From positions 7,501-71,500 of the forward strand of contig NZ_BMJM01000012.1 in assembly GCF_014643455.1 (NCBI RefSeq): a stretch of 64,000 nucleotides of DNA, in the 5' to 3' direction. Positions 7,169 through 18,103 of the stretch are shown here, piece after piece. This stretch comes from Sandarakinorhabdus glacialis. GTDB taxonomy: Bacteria; Pseudomonadota; Alphaproteobacteria; Sphingomonadales; Sphingomonadaceae. Under the pieces are notes generated by a model, which was given only the letters and a program-made list of their open reading frames with translations, searched no databases and was not told where the DNA came from. The stretch's first letter is position 1. The number at the start of each line of letters is the position of its first letter. Position numbers and translations under genes: made by a program.

Positions 7169-8272
7169 TCATGCGTTGGGCAGTTTATTCTGCCGCGCGA
7201 TGCCCATGATCAGGCCAATCAGGATCATCACCGTCAACATCGCTGATCCGCCGTAACTCACCAGCGGCAGCGGGATGCCGACCACGGGGGCCAGCCCCAT
7301 CACCATCATCATGTTGATCGCCAAATAGAAGAACAGCGTCGAGGTCAGGCCCAGCGCCAGCAATCGCTGGAATTGCCCGCGCGCCTGCATCGCCGTGATG
7401 ATGCCCCAGCCCAGGATGATGCCGAAGCCGCCGATGATGAACAGCCCGCCGATCAGCCCCCATTCCTCCGCCATCGTCGCAAAGATGAAATCGGTGTGGA
7501 GTTCGGGCAGATAGTCGAGATGGCTTTGGGTGCCGTTGAGAAAGCCCTTGCCCGAGATGCCGCCCGATCCGATGGCGATCTTCGACTGGGTGATATGGTA
7601 GCCGGCACCACGCGGATCGGTGGACGGGTCGAGGAAGATCAGCACGCGCTTGCGCTGGTAGTCGTGGAGCATCGACCAGGCCAGCGGCATCGCCGCAAGA
7701 CCGGCAACCGCTGCACCGAGGAACAGCCACAGTCGCACGCCGGCCAGGAACATGACCACCACGCCGCCGAAGGCGATCGACAGCGCCGTCCCCAAGTCGG
7801 GCTGCAGCATGACCAGCGCCGCCGGCACCGCGATCAGCGCCAGCGCCGGAAACAGCGCCGCCGGCCTGGTTTCGTAACCCTTGGGCAGGAAATGATAGAA
7901 GCGCGCCAGCACCATGACGACCGCGAGCTTCATGAATTCGGATGGCTGCAGCCGGATGATGCCAAGGTCGAGCCAGCGTTGGCTGCCGCCGCTGACCTGC
8001 CCGATCAGTTCGACGCCAATCAGCCCGACAAGCACCGCGCCATAGACACCCCAGGCGTATTTCATCCAGGTATCGGGGCTTATGATCGAGATCCCCAGCG
8101 CCATTGCCAGGAACAGGCAGAACCGCAGGCCATGCTTGAGCGCCCATGGCGAAAGCGAGCCGCCGGCGGCCGAATAGAGGATGACCATGCCGAAGCCGGC
8201 CAGCCCGATGGTAACGAGCACGATGCCCCATGGCATCCGGCTCAGTTCGCGCATCCACGGCCCGTTGAACAT
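7169..8272 (-). CDS. rodA: RodA, peptidoglycan glycosyltransferase of the elongasome
   Basis: A SEDS-family membrane protein of 367 residues that polymerises lipid II during lateral wall growth together with PBP2. About ten hydrophobic segments are visible. Family signatures include GGSQRWLDLGIIRLQPSEFMK, RGAGYHITQSKIAIGSGGISGKGFLNGTQSHLDYLPE and the C-terminal PLVSYGGSAMLT. ATG 8272 overlaps the mrdA stop codon (TGATG), so the two are translationally coupled. It is the last gene of the mreBCD-mrdA-rodA operon, with the tRNA-Lys following on the same strand. Confidence 0.97.
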   Translation of the reverse strand: MFNGPWMRELSRMPWGIVLVTIGLAGFGMVILYSAAGGSLSPWALKHGLRFCLFLAMALGISIISPDTWMKYAWGVYGAVLVGLIGVELIGQVSGGSQRWLDLGIIRLQPSEFMKLAVVMVLARFYHFLPKGYETRPAALFPALALIAVPAALVMLQPDLGTALSIAFGGVVVMFLAGVRLWLFLGAAVAGLAAMPLAWSMLHDYQRKRVLIFLDPSTDPRGAGYHITQSKIAIGSGGISGKGFLNGTQSHLDYLPELHTDFIFATMAEEWGLIGGLFIIGGFGIILGWGIITAMQARGQFQRLLALGLTSTLFFYLAINMMMVMGLAPVVGIPLPLVSYGGSAMLTVMILIGLIMGIARQNKLPNA

Positions 8273-10278
8273 CAGGGCTCGTCGCGCTCGGGTTGCGGCG
8301 CATCGGGCGGCGCGATCTCGAACACCGGCGGCGTGACTTCCTCCATGCGCAGCCACGACGGCATCAGCGTCTCGGGCTCGGCAACCGCAGCTGCCTCGAC
8401 TGCAGCGGCGCGCGCCTCGGCCTCGCGCCGGGCCTTCATTGCCGCCTCGATCGGGATCAACGTCTTCATGGCGCGCTCCGGATCATACAGGAATGTCAGC
8501 ACGTCGCGCGCGATCGGCCCGGCATAGCGCCCGCCGGCGATACCATGCTCGATGATGACGCTGATCGCATAGCGCGGCTCCTCGGTGGGGGCAAAGGCGA
8601 CGAACAGCGCATGGTCGCGCTGCTTCCACGGCAACGCCTCGTTGCGCTTGACGCCGGCGCGCCGCTCCGCCGCCGTGATCCGCCGCACCTGTGCCGTGCC
8701 GGTCTTGCCGGCGAAATGCACGCCATCGATCGGCGATCGGGCGCCGCGGGCAGTCCCGATGCCCGAATTGATGACGTCGTACATGCCCTGGCGAACGATC
8801 TGCAGATGCTCCTCGGGGATGCCCAGCGAGGGAAATTCCGGCGGCGGGCTGCCATCCGTCGGCACCAGCAGCCGGGGCATGACCTCGCGGCCGCTGGCGA
8901 CGCGCGCCGTCATTACCGCCAGCTGTAGCGGATTGGCGATCAGATAGCCTTGCCCGATCGAGGTGTTGAGCGTCTCGCCGGGATTCCACGGCTTGCCATA
9001 GCGCTTGTCCTTCCAGGCGATGTCGGGAACGATGCCGGCGGCCTGGCCCGGCAGCGGCAGCTCGTATTTCTGGCCCAGCCCCATCCGCCGCGCCATCACC
9101 GCGATCGCGTCGATGCCGACCTGGCGGCCGAACGCATAGAAATACACGTCGCAGCTTTTGGGCAGCGCCGTGTGCATGTTGACGAAGCCATGGCCGCGCC
9201 GGCTGTGGCAATGCCAGGTGTTGTTGCCGAGCCGGTATTTGCCGGAGCAACTGGTCCCGGCGCCGGGCGGCACCCCGGCTGCGAGCACCGCCAGCGAGGT
9301 CACCATCTTGAAGGTCGACCCCGGCGGATACAGCCCCATCGCGCTCTTGTTGAGCAGCGGATTATGGTCGTTGTCCTGCAATTCCTTCCACAATTTCGTC
9401 GGCACCCGCGTCGAGAAGACGTTGGGATCATAGGCCGGCATCGACACCATGGTCAGCACGTCGCCGGTGACGCAATCGATGACGATGACGCTGGCGCTGT
9501 TGTCGCCCAGCCGCCGCGCCGTGAAGCTCTGCAGGTCGCGGTCGATGGTCAGCTTCAGGGTCGCGCCGGGCTCGTCGCCGCGGGTGTCGAGTTCGCGCAC
9601 CACCTTGCCGCGCGCCGTCACCTCCTCGCGCCGCGCCCCCGCCTTGCCGCGCAGCAGCCGGTCCTCGTGGCGCTCGATGCCGTCCTTGCCGATCCGGAAA
9701 CCGGGAAAGATCAGCAGCGGGTCCTTCTGCTCCTTGTACTGGTTGGGCGTCGGCGATCCGACATAGCCGAGCAGATGGGCGAAGTGATCGGCATCGGGAT
9801 AGACCCGGCTGAACGCCTGCACCGGACGCAGCCCCAGCACGTCGGCGACCTTGACATTGAGCCCGGCAAAGGTCGGCCAATCGAGGTCGCGCTTGACCTC
9901 GACCGGCATATAGCCCGGCTGGATGGCGATATCGGCGCGGATGCGCAGCTCGTCGTCATAGCTCAGCGCCAGGATACCGCCGAGCGTCTTGAGCACCGCA
10001 TCGAGATCGCCGATCTGGTCGGGGATCAGCTCGAGCCGGTAGTCGGGCTTGTTGAGCGCCAGCGGCTTGCCGTTGCGATCGACGATCCAGCCGCGCCGCG
10101 GCGGGATCAGGCGCAGCTGCACCCGGTTGTCCTCCGACGCCAGCCGGTATTTCTCGCCCTCGAAGATTGACAGCCACGCCATCCGCGTCGCCAGCGCGGC
10201 GCCGACGAGCCCCATGCCGCCGCCGAGGAACAGCGCCCGGCGAGTGAAGCCCTGCTGACGAATGGCTTCGTTGCTCAC
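8272..10278 (-). CDS. mrdA: Penicillin-binding protein 2, elongation transpeptidase
   Basis: A class B PBP of 668 residues that cross-links peptidoglycan in the rod complex. An N-terminal membrane anchor (FTRRALFLGGGMGLVGAALATRM) is followed by the PBP dimerisation domain and the transpeptidase domain. The active-site Ser lies in PPGSTFKM, the SxN-equivalent in KSCDVYFY, and the KTG motif in FAGKTGTAQV. Start GTG 10278 is chosen because it overlaps the mreD stop (GTGA) and leads straight into the expected N-terminus, although the frame is open to 10323. The Pro- and Ala-rich tail after residue 620 is not conserved in the family. Confidence 0.96.
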   Translation of the reverse strand: MSNEAIRQQGFTRRALFLGGGMGLVGAALATRMAWLSIFEGEKYRLASEDNRVQLRLIPPRRGWIVDRNGKPLALNKPDYRLELIPDQIGDLDAVLKTLGGILALSYDDELRIRADIAIQPGYMPVEVKRDLDWPTFAGLNVKVADVLGLRPVQAFSRVYPDADHFAHLLGYVGSPTPNQYKEQKDPLLIFPGFRIGKDGIERHEDRLLRGKAGARREEVTARGKVVRELDTRGDEPGATLKLTIDRDLQSFTARRLGDNSASVIVIDCVTGDVLTMVSMPAYDPNVFSTRVPTKLWKELQDNDHNPLLNKSAMGLYPPGSTFKMVTSLAVLAAGVPPGAGTSCSGKYRLGNNTWHCHSRRGHGFVNMHTALPKSCDVYFYAFGRQVGIDAIAVMARRMGLGQKYELPLPGQAAGIVPDIAWKDKRYGKPWNPGETLNTSIGQGYLIANPLQLAVMTARVASGREVMPRLLVPTDGSPPPEFPSLGIPEEHLQIVRQGMYDVINSGIGTARGARSPIDGVHFAGKTGTAQVRRITAAERRAGVKRNEALPWKQRDHALFVAFAPTEEPRYAISVIIEHGIAGGRYAGPIARDVLTFLYDPERAMKTLIPIEAAMKARREAEARAAAVEAAAVAEPETLMPSWLRMEEVTPPVFEIAPPDAPQPERDEP

Positions 10279-10826
10279 CGCGCCCGGTCCGGCCCAAAGG
10301 CGCGGCGCTGGATGCGGGCACAATAGGCCGCCACCAGCGGATAGGCGGCGATGCTGGTCAGCACCTGCCAGCCCAGCGGCAGCAGCGGCACCGGCTTGCC
10401 CGCCAGCGCCATCAACTGCCAGGTCAGCACCTCGAAGACGATGACCATCGCCGCCGCCATGCCCCAGTCGAAATTATAGGCATGATGGCCATAACGGTTT
10501 TCAAGGACCCGCACGACGCCGGCCGCCGATGCAAACAGCGTCGCATTGACCCCGAGCGGCTGCGCGAAAAGCAGGTCCGCGACCAGCCCAACCAGGAATG
10601 CGACCCAAGGCGGCATCAACCCCGGCTGGAAAATGCTCCACACGAACACCCCGAGCAGCGCCAGTTGCGGAAACACCGGCACCGGCACGACCAAAGGCGC
10701 CGTCATCACCAGCACCAGCAGCAGCGTGCTCAGCGCCGGGATGCCCATCCGCCAATGGCCCCACCAGTAACGGCGGCGCTCGGCGGCGTCCATCAATCGC
10801 CACGGCGGCGCGTTGCGGTTCATCAT
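10275..10826 (-). CDS. mreD: Rod shape-determining protein MreD
   Basis: A polytopic inner-membrane protein of 183 residues. Hydrophobic segments include PALSTLLLVLVMTAPLVVPVPVF and VAFLVGLVADLLFAQPLGVNATLFA, the latter typical of MreD. Two adjacent ATG codons (10826 and 10823) can start it; the long arginine-rich upstream extension open in the frame is not plausible. It sits between mreC and mrdA with a 4-bp overlap into mrdA. MreD is needed for elongasome assembly and its biochemical role is poorly defined. Confidence 0.93.
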   Translation of the reverse strand: MMNRNAPPWRLMDAAERRRYWWGHWRMGIPALSTLLLVLVMTAPLVVPVPVFPQLALLGVFVWSIFQPGLMPPWVAFLVGLVADLLFAQPLGVNATLFASAAGVVRVLENRYGHHAYNFDWGMAAAMVIVFEVLTWQLMALAGKPVPLLPLGWQVLTSIAAYPLVAAYCARIQRRAFGPDRAR

Positions 10827-10863
10827 GTGCCGGCGGTCATGGCTGCGGCTTCGCAGCGGGAAA

Positions 10864-11838
10864 TCACGACTGCGGCTTTGCTGGCGACGCCTTGCCCTGG
10901 CGCGCCTCGATCGGTACCGGCGCGTCGAGGGCAGGGGGCGCGTCGACCACCGGCAGCGGCAGATAGGCTGCCTCGACCAGCACATATCCGGCACCGACGG
11001 GCGAGGCGGCCGTGCGGATCTGCGGCGGTTCCCCGATCGAGATGATCATTCCCACCGGAATGCCGGGCGGAAACACCCCGCCATCGCCCGACGTCACCAG
11101 CGTGTCGCCGACCATCAGCGGCACATCGGCGCCCACCCGGTCCTGCATCACCAGGTTCGGCGTATTGCGTCCCACCGCCAGCGCTGCCTCGCCGGTGCGC
11201 GTCACCACCACCGGCACCCGGCTACCCGGATCGGTCAGCAGCAGCACCCGCGCCGACAGCGCGCCCGCCTCGATGGTCCGCCCGATCAGTCCATCGGCAC
11301 CGATCACCGGCAGCCCCGGCCCGACGCCGTCGCCGCGCCCGGCAGCGATCATCGCCGACCGCACCACCGAACCCGACGTCGCCGACACGATTCGCGCCGT
11401 CGCCACCACGCGCCGCGCCGGATCGCGCACCTTGTCCAGCTTGCGCAGCGACGCCAGTGCCCGGCGATCGGCGGCGGCGCGCTGCAGGTCGGCCTTGGCC
11501 TCGGCCAGTTCGGCCTCCATCGCGCGGTTGCGGCTGACCGCGCCCAGATAGTCGCCGGCCCAGGAGATTGCCCGCCCGGCGCCATCGAACGGTGCCCGCA
11601 CCACGCTCCACACCGGCGTCGTCAGGTCGAGCATCACGCCGCGCATTCGCGCCGCCCCGTCGGGATTGACCCGCGCCACCAGCAACAGCACCAGTCCGCC
11701 GGCGATCACCGCGCCCGACACGACCGCCCCCACGAGGGCGAGGTTCTGCTCGCGGCGCATGGCGCTCGATCGTCTCGGCGCGGGCGTCCAGTCCATTTCC
11801 TGCCTTCTGCGAGCCCAGTCCGGGCTCTTGCTGGACAC
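10864..11838 (-). CDS. mreC: Rod shape-determining protein MreC
   Basis: A 324-residue periplasmic scaffold protein of the elongasome with a single membrane anchor (ALVGAVVSGAVIAGGLVLLLVA). A coiled coil follows (RNRAMEAELAEAKADLQRAAADRRALASL) and then the two-barrel domain with ARIVSATSGSVVRSAMIAAGRGDGV, IGRTIEAG and VTSGDGGVFPPGIPVG. The C-terminal Pro/Ala-rich tail is variable. It lies directly after mreB and before mreD on the minus strand. Confidence 0.95.
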   Translation of the reverse strand: MSSKSPDWARRRQEMDWTPAPRRSSAMRREQNLALVGAVVSGAVIAGGLVLLLVARVNPDGAARMRGVMLDLTTPVWSVVRAPFDGAGRAISWAGDYLGAVSRNRAMEAELAEAKADLQRAAADRRALASLRKLDKVRDPARRVVATARIVSATSGSVVRSAMIAAGRGDGVGPGLPVIGADGLIGRTIEAGALSARVLLLTDPGSRVPVVVTRTGEAALAVGRNTPNLVMQDRVGADVPLMVGDTLVTSGDGGVFPPGIPVGMIISIGEPPQIRTAASPVGAGYVLVEAAYLPLPVVDAPPALDAPVPIEARQGKASPAKPQS

Positions 11839-11920
11839 AATTAAACGCCGTGCCCACCACGTTGCATAGCGTCTCGGCGATTTTGCGCCAGCCGCGTTAC
11901 ATCCGCGCCGCGATCGGCCC

Positions 11921-13347
<1,427 letters not shown>

Positions 13348-13800
13348 GTGACGAAGCACGCGGTGGTCCAACATGGTCTGGTCTGGCCCCGTAACAGCCT
13401 GCGGACGGTTTGGTGCGTTGCAGCATTTCTTTTGGCGAATGTTATGCTTGTAGCGTCGGCCGACGCTGCCGTCACCACCGCGCGCCCAGCCACGGAGACC
13501 GAAGCGGCAGCGCACGCCCGGGATACATCGCCGGCCGACAGGCCGTTCATCCCCGCCGAGAGCGACAGCGGTGCATTCCTGATTACCTTCCCGGCTCCTG
13601 ACCTCGCCGATGGCGCGATCGCCGGCGGCTGGAAGATCGGCTTCGTCCAGATCGCCGCGCTCGGCCTTGCCCTGCTCAGCCTCGTTGTCTTCATCCGCCG
13701 CCGCCAGCGCCGCCGCATCGGCTGGGGGGTCCTGCCCGAACGCTCGCACCCGACGCGCCCGGTCAATCTGATGCCCGGCAGCGAAGACTCCGCCTTTTGA
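13348..13800 (+). CDS. Membrane-anchored secreted protein of unknown function
   Basis: A 150-residue protein that I do not recognise. It has a signal-peptide-like N-terminus (LRTVWCVAAFLLANVMLVASADA), an Ala/Thr-rich linker, and the segment DSGAFLITFPAPDLADGAIAGGWKIGF. A C-terminal transmembrane helix follows (VQIAALGLALLSLVVFI) with a basic stop-transfer stretch RRRQRRR. GTG 13348 is preferred over the upstream ATG 13309 because GGGGGAA precedes it at good spacing. It is divergent from mreB and upstream of mutL. Confidence 0.7.
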   Translation: MTKHAVVQHGLVWPRNSLRTVWCVAAFLLANVMLVASADAAVTTARPATETEAAAHARDTSPADRPFIPAESDSGAFLITFPAPDLADGAIAGGWKIGFVQIAALGLALLSLVVFIRRRQRRRIGWGVLPERSHPTRPVNLMPGSEDSAF

Positions 13801-13859
13801 TCGCACGCCGTTTCACCGCCTCAGGTGACTCCACCCCGATCGAAGCCTAGACCGGCTCC

Positions 13860-15713
13860 GTGCCTCTCATCCGCCGCCTTCCCGATACTCTCGTCAACCA
13901 GATCGCGGCGGGCGAGGTGGTCGAACGCCCCGCGGCGGCGCTCAAGGAACTTGTCGAAAACGCGCTTGATTCGGGCGCGCGCCGCATCGTAATCGATCTC
14001 GAAAACGGCGGCATCGACCATATCTCGGTCACCGACGACGGCTGCGGCATGGACCCCGAACAGCTCCGCCTCGCCGTCGAACGCCACGCCACTTCGAAAC
14101 TCCCCGATGGCGACCTGTCGGTCATCACCACCCTCGGCTTTCGCGGCGAGGCACTGCCCTCAATCGCCAGCGTCGCGGTGCTGTCGATTACCAGCCACAC
14201 GGGCACCAACCATACAGGCTCAGGCGCCACCGGCTGGCGCCTGGTCATCGACAATGGCCGTCTGGTCGAGGACGGCCCGGCCGCCGCTCCGCCCGGCACC
14301 CGCGTCGCCATCGACAATCTGTTCGCCGCCGTTCCCGCGCGCCGCAAGTTTTTAAGGTCCGAACGCTCAGAACTCGCCGCTTGCCTCGATGTCGTCCGCC
14401 GCCTCGCCATGGCCCGTGCCGATGTCGCCTTCGAACTTCGGCATGGCACGCGCGGCGGCGCCCCCCGGCGGTTGCTGTCGGTCGCTGCCGGCATGGACGC
14501 CAGCCCGGTATCGCTGGTGGCGCGGCTCGCGGCGCTGCTCGGCCCCGATTTTGCCGACAATTCGGTGCCCATCGATCTCGATCGCGGCTTTGCCGACAGC
14601 AACGAAACCGAACAGCGCATCGGCCTCGGCGGGCTGGCGGCGATCCCGACCTACAATCGCGGCATCGCCGACCATCAATATCTGTTCGTCAACAATCGCC
14701 CGGTAAAGGACCGCCTGCTCGTCGGCGCGCTGCGCGGTGCCTATCAGGATCTGCTTGCCCGCGATCGCCACCCGGTCGCCGCGCTGTTCCTCACCGTCCC
14801 GCATGATTTCGTCGATGTCAACGTTCACCCGGCCAAGACCGAAGTGCGCTTCCGGGATGCCGCCCTTGTCCGCGGCCTCATCGTCTCGGGCCTGCGCCGT
14901 GCGCTGGATGCCGCCGGCCACCGCGCCTCGACGCATGTTTCCGCCGCCGCGCTCGGCGCTTTCGCCGTCCCGGACTTTGCGGCGGCCGCGCCCCAATATG
15001 CCTGCGCAGCCGGCTGGGGCGATGCAAGTCTCGCCGAGCCGCCGCGGCTGTTCACCGAATTTCCGCCGGCGTTCGTCAGCCCGGACAGCGGGCTCTCGGC
15101 GCCGACGCATTTCGCCGCCCCCGCTGCCGCCAGCCATCCATTAGGGGCGGCGCGCGGGCAAATCGCCAACACCTATATCGTCGCCGAAACCGAGGACGCG
15201 CTGATCCTCGTCGACCAGCACGCCGCCCATGAACGCCTGACCCTCGAGCGCATGAACGCCGCGCTGGGCAAGGGTGCTGTCGCCTCGCAGGCGCTGCTCA
15301 TCCCGCAACTCGTCGAGCTCGATGAAATCGCCGCCGGCCGCATCGCCGATCGCGCTACCGAGCTCGCCGAACTCGGCCTCGAGGTCGAAGCCTTTGGCCC
15401 GGCGAGCATTCTCGTCCGCGCCACGCCGGCGCTGCTCGGCCCCACCGATGCAGTCGCGCTGGTCCGCGATCTCGCCGACGACCTGTCGGCATGGGGCCGC
15501 GCCGTGACGCTGAAGGAACGCCTCGATTCGATCGCCGCGACCATGGCTTGCCACGGCTCGGTCCGCGCCGGCCGCGTGCTGTCGATCGCCGAAATGAATG
15601 CGCTGCTGCGCGAGATGGAGGTCACCCCTCATAGCGGCCAGTGCAATCATGGCCGCCCGACCTGGGTTCGCCTCGCCCGCACCGACATCGAAAAACTCTT
15701 CGGTCGCCGCTAG
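13860..15713 (+). CDS. mutL: DNA mismatch repair protein MutL
   Basis: A 617-residue mismatch-repair coordinator. The GHKL ATPase domain is N-terminal: IAAGEVVERPAAALKELVENALDSG, DDGCGMDPE and GFRGEALPSI. The linker is followed by a C-terminal dimerisation domain. The endonuclease motif DQHA-x2-E-x4-E is complete (DQHAAHERLTLE, from residue 452), and the late motif QCNHGRP is present. This is therefore the nicking type of MutL, as expected in a lineage without MutH. The start is GTG 13860. A palindromic repeat follows the stop. Confidence 0.97.
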   Translation: MPLIRRLPDTLVNQIAAGEVVERPAAALKELVENALDSGARRIVIDLENGGIDHISVTDDGCGMDPEQLRLAVERHATSKLPDGDLSVITTLGFRGEALPSIASVAVLSITSHTGTNHTGSGATGWRLVIDNGRLVEDGPAAAPPGTRVAIDNLFAAVPARRKFLRSERSELAACLDVVRRLAMARADVAFELRHGTRGGAPRRLLSVAAGMDASPVSLVARLAALLGPDFADNSVPIDLDRGFADSNETEQRIGLGGLAAIPTYNRGIADHQYLFVNNRPVKDRLLVGALRGAYQDLLARDRHPVAALFLTVPHDFVDVNVHPAKTEVRFRDAALVRGLIVSGLRRALDAAGHRASTHVSAAALGAFAVPDFAAAAPQYACAAGWGDASLAEPPRLFTEFPPAFVSPDSGLSAPTHFAAPAAASHPLGAARGQIANTYIVAETEDALILVDQHAAHERLTLERMNAALGKGAVASQALLIPQLVELDEIAAGRIADRATELAELGLEVEAFGPASILVRATPALLGPTDAVALVRDLADDLSAWGRAVTLKERLDSIAATMACHGSVRAGRVLSIAEMNALLREMEVTPHSGQCNHGRPTWVRLARTDIEKLFGRR

Positions 15714-15716
15714 CCT

Positions 15717-15790
15717 TGTCCTCCCCCTAGAGGGGGGAGGCGAGAGACGCGCCCTTGCGCGGCCCGGGTGGGGGTGTCTCCCCGCGCCGA
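15717..15790. repeat. Intergenic repeat family A, copy 1
   Basis: Palindromic CTCCCCCTAGAGGGGGGAG, then CGAGAGACGCG and GGCCCGGGTGGGGGTG. The same block recurs at 24321, 25255, 31485 and 42188, always between genes. It lies between the convergent mutL and the secreted-protein gene. Confidence 0.85.
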
Positions 15791-15793
15791 AAA

Positions 15794-16498
15794 TTACATA
15801 GCCGAAATATCAGGCAACAAAATTAAATCCACCGGCCGCATCGCCAGCGCCGGCGACAAGGGGATCTCGCCCAGCGAAGCCCGGATCTCCGGATTGCGCA
15901 GCATCGCGATCGGACCCATCTTGCCGCGCGGTGTCGCCAGCACGTCCTTGCCAACGACGCCGGCCACGGCGCAGAACGTATATTGGGCGTCGAGCGTCGA
16001 ATAGCTGTTGTACGTCCGCGTCGTATAAACGTCGAAATTGTTGAGCGCCTTGGCGCCGTCATAGCGCTTGAAATGCGCGATCATGGTTTTTTGCGCCTTC
16101 GACAGTTCGTCGGAATGCTGCTTGAGCATGGCATTGTAGGTCTTGACCGTCGCCAGGTAGTTCGAGAACTGGCACTGCAAGGCAGCGACATTGAGCGCGG
16201 CGCGCATGTTCCAGATCGCATTGGCCTCGGTTTCGGCCGGCGTCAGCGTTCGCAGTTCGATCGCCTTGGGCACCATGAAGCCGCCCTTCTTCACCGGCAG
16301 CGCCGGGACCGACGACGGCAGGGTACCAAGCGGCAAATTGGCGGGATTCAGCGCCGGCGTTCCGGCAGCCGGGGTCGCCGGTCGCGGCGGCAGCGCCGTG
16401 CCTGTACCGACCGGCCGCGTTGTCGTCTGGGCGGAAACCGGGAGCAGGGGCGACAAAACCAGCAAAAAAGCTGCCGGAATCGACAAACGATACTGCAT
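15794..16498 (-). CDS. Secreted hypothetical protein, sphingomonad type
   Basis: A 234-residue exported protein. ATG 16498 opens a good signal peptide (MQYRLSIPAAFLLVLSPLLPVSAQ). A low-complexity Pro/Thr/Ala linker follows, then a conserved-looking domain with NAIWNMRAALNVAALQCQFSNYLATV, KTYNAMLKQHSDELSKAQKTMIAHFKRYDG and NFDVYTTRTYNSYSTLDAQYTFC. Two cysteines (in LQCQF and YTFCAV) may pair in the periplasm. I recall close relatives as uncharacterised proteins of sphingomonads. The function is unknown, and the frame open up to 16774 is not needed. Confidence 0.8.
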   Translation of the reverse strand: MQYRLSIPAAFLLVLSPLLPVSAQTTTRPVGTGTALPPRPATPAAGTPALNPANLPLGTLPSSVPALPVKKGGFMVPKAIELRTLTPAETEANAIWNMRAALNVAALQCQFSNYLATVKTYNAMLKQHSDELSKAQKTMIAHFKRYDGAKALNNFDVYTTRTYNSYSTLDAQYTFCAVAGVVGKDVLATPRGKMGPIAMLRNPEIRASLGEIPLSPALAMRPVDLILLPDISAM

Positions 16499-16632
16499 TT
16501 GGGGAAAATCTCCGCTTCGATCGTATGACAGACCGGGCATAGCCTTGCCACACCCGGTCCGCCAGTGTCTTGCGACAGGAATCGCGAAGCCAAGCAATTT
16601 CGCCCTGAACCGGCTGGTCCAAGGCGCCCGGA

Positions 16633-16932
16633 TCAGCCGAGAATGCTGCCCAGCTGCAACGCCACCGACATGTCGCCTTCGACCTTCAGCTTGCCCATCA
16701 TGAATGCCATCTGGGCATTCTGCTTGCCGCTGGCGATCTCGGTAAAATCGGCCATCGACACCTTGACGGTGCAATCGGTCGGCGCCGCTTCATTGTCGAC
16801 AATCGCCGGCGACACCGTGTCGTCGATGCGCACCAGGCCATCGCTGCCGAAATCGAACTTTACCGACTTCTTGAAATTACCGCCCGCACCGATCCGGGTC
16901 TTCATCTGGTCGGTGATTGCATCGAGGCTCAT
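16633..16932 (-). CDS. SCP-2 sterol-transfer family protein
   Basis: A single-domain 99-residue protein of the SCP-2 lipid-binding family. Visible features are VKFDFGSDGLVRIDD, TDCTVKVSMADFTEIASGKQNAQMAFMMGKLKVEGDMSVAL. The last stretch (FMMGKLKVEGDM) is the family hallmark. A GGGGAAGGAA ribosome site precedes the ATG. It lies just downstream of a strong terminator, so it is probably transcribed from its own promoter. It presumably binds a lipid or acyl chain; the ligand is unknown. Confidence 0.88.
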   Translation of the reverse strand: MSLDAITDQMKTRIGAGGNFKKSVKFDFGSDGLVRIDDTVSPAIVDNEAAPTDCTVKVSMADFTEIASGKQNAQMAFMMGKLKVEGDMSVALQLGSILG

Positions 16933-16953
16933 ATGTATTCCTTCCCCAAGTCC

Positions 16954-16984
16954 AAAAAAAAGGGCCGCCTTGCGGCGACCCTTT
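16954..16984 (-). terminator. Rho-independent terminator
   Basis: On the minus strand GGGTCGCC-GCAA-GGCGGCCC forms an 8-bp stem with a GCAA loop followed by eight T residues. It closes the small lipoprotein gene at 17013-17315 and lies directly before the SCP-2 gene. Confidence 0.92.
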
Positions 16985-17012
16985 CCTAACCGTTCAGACG
17001 GCGATGTCGAGA

Positions 17013-17315
17013 CTACTTGGTCTCGGTCGTCGTGGTATCGGTGGTGGTCGTCGTCGTCGCAGCAGCGTCAGCGGCTGGTGCAACGGCGTCGGTGGTGCCA
17101 GCGGCCATTGCGTCGGCTGCAGGTGCATCGACGGCAGGAACGGTGGCATCGGTCACCGGAGCGGCCATTGCGTCTTCGAGAGGCGCTTCGGTCGTGGTGG
17201 TCGTGGTATCCGTTGCGGTGGTGGTTTCCGCAGCTTTTTCGCCGCAAGCGACGACGAGCAGGGCAGCACCGGCAACGAGGGCGGCGGTCTTCAGCTTCGA
17301 AACGATGTCAGCCAT
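17013..17315 (-). CDS. Small Thr/Ala-rich lipoprotein
   Basis: A 100-residue predicted lipoprotein. The signal peptide ends in a lipobox-like LLVVACG with Cys24, and the mature part is almost wholly Thr, Ala, Asp and Val (runs of TTTTTT). The low-complexity composition suggests a surface or periplasmic spacer; no domain is recognisable. A GAAGGAG ribosome site precedes the ATG, and a strong terminator follows. The Thr-rich plus-strand frame over it is a shadow. Confidence 0.72.
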   Translation of the reverse strand: MADIVSKLKTAALVAGAALLVVACGEKAAETTTATDTTTTTTEAPLEDAMAAPVTDATVPAVDAPAADAMAAGTTDAVAPAADAAATTTTTTDTTTTETK

Positions 17316-17416
17316 GTTAAACTCCTTCAGATGAATCCTGGACCCAGGACAAGTTGGGCCGGCGATCGATTATTATCCCCCAACCGAGGTAGACATTAGC
17401 AGAAATCCACGCGCCC

Positions 17417-18103
17417 TCAAGCGCCATTCATGCTGGCGACATTTTTGAGCGGCAAGGTGCTATTCCGCGCCTGGAGCGTTCCAACGGCGTCGAGCATGCC
17501 CAGCAGGTGCCGGCGCAGGGCCAGATCAAGCGCCGAAAGGCGGTTTTCGCCGTTGATTTCCGCCAGGCTGGTCACCGGGTCGGCCAGTCCGCACGGCAGG
17601 ATGCCCTGAAAATGCGACAGGTCAGGGGCGACGTTGACCGAGACCCCATAAAAACTCACCCAGCGCCGCACCCGCACGCCGATCGCGGCGATTTTCGCCG
17701 GGCTATCCCCGGTCCATACCCCGACCTTGCCATCGATCGTCCGCGCCGAAACGCCGAAGTCGCCCAGTGCCGCGATGATCCAGCCCTCGAGCGCACCGAC
17801 GAACCTGCGGATATCGCGGCCGCGCCGATCGAGATCGAGCAGCACATAGACGACCCGCTGTCCCGGCCCGTGATAAGTATGCTTGCCGCCGCGCCCGACC
17901 GCATACACCGGGAAGCGATCCGGCATCAGCAGGTCGCCGGCCACCGCGCTGGTGCCGGCGGTGTAAAGCGGCGGGTGTTCGACCAGCCAGATCAGTTCTT
18001 GGGCTGTGCCCTCGCGGATCGCTGCGGCCCGCGCCTCCATCGCCGCGACCGCCGCCGGATAGTCGAGCAACCCTGGCTCGACCCGCCATTCGGGCACCTC
18101 CAT
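17417..18103 (-). CDS. lipB: Lipoyl(octanoyl) transferase LipB
   Basis: A 228-residue enzyme that transfers octanoyl groups from acyl carrier protein to lipoyl domains in the first step of lipoate assembly. Signatures are [37 protein letters not shown] and the catalytic region [27 protein letters not shown] with the conserved Lys. The acyl-accepting Cys lies in [17 protein letters not shown] 18103 overlaps the epoxide-hydrolase stop by one base (TGATG), so the pair is translationally coupled. The frame open to 18196 is not needed. Confidence 0.96.
   Translation of the reverse strand: MEVPEWRVEPGLLDYPAAVAAMEARAAAIREGTAQELIWLVEHPPLYTAGTSAVAGDLLMPDRFPVYAVGRGGKHTYHGPGQRVVYVLLDLDRRGRDIRRFVGALEGWIIAALGDFGVSARTIDGKVGVWTGDSPAKIAAIGVRVRRWVSFYGVSVNVAPDLSHFQGILPCGLADPVTSLAEINGENRLSALDLALRRHLLGMLDAVGTLQARNSTLPLKNVASMNGA

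Noticed and set aside
16498-16774. N-terminal extension of the secreted hypothetical protein
   Set aside because: The upstream residues are basic and unconserved, and ATG 16498 starts a clean signal peptide.
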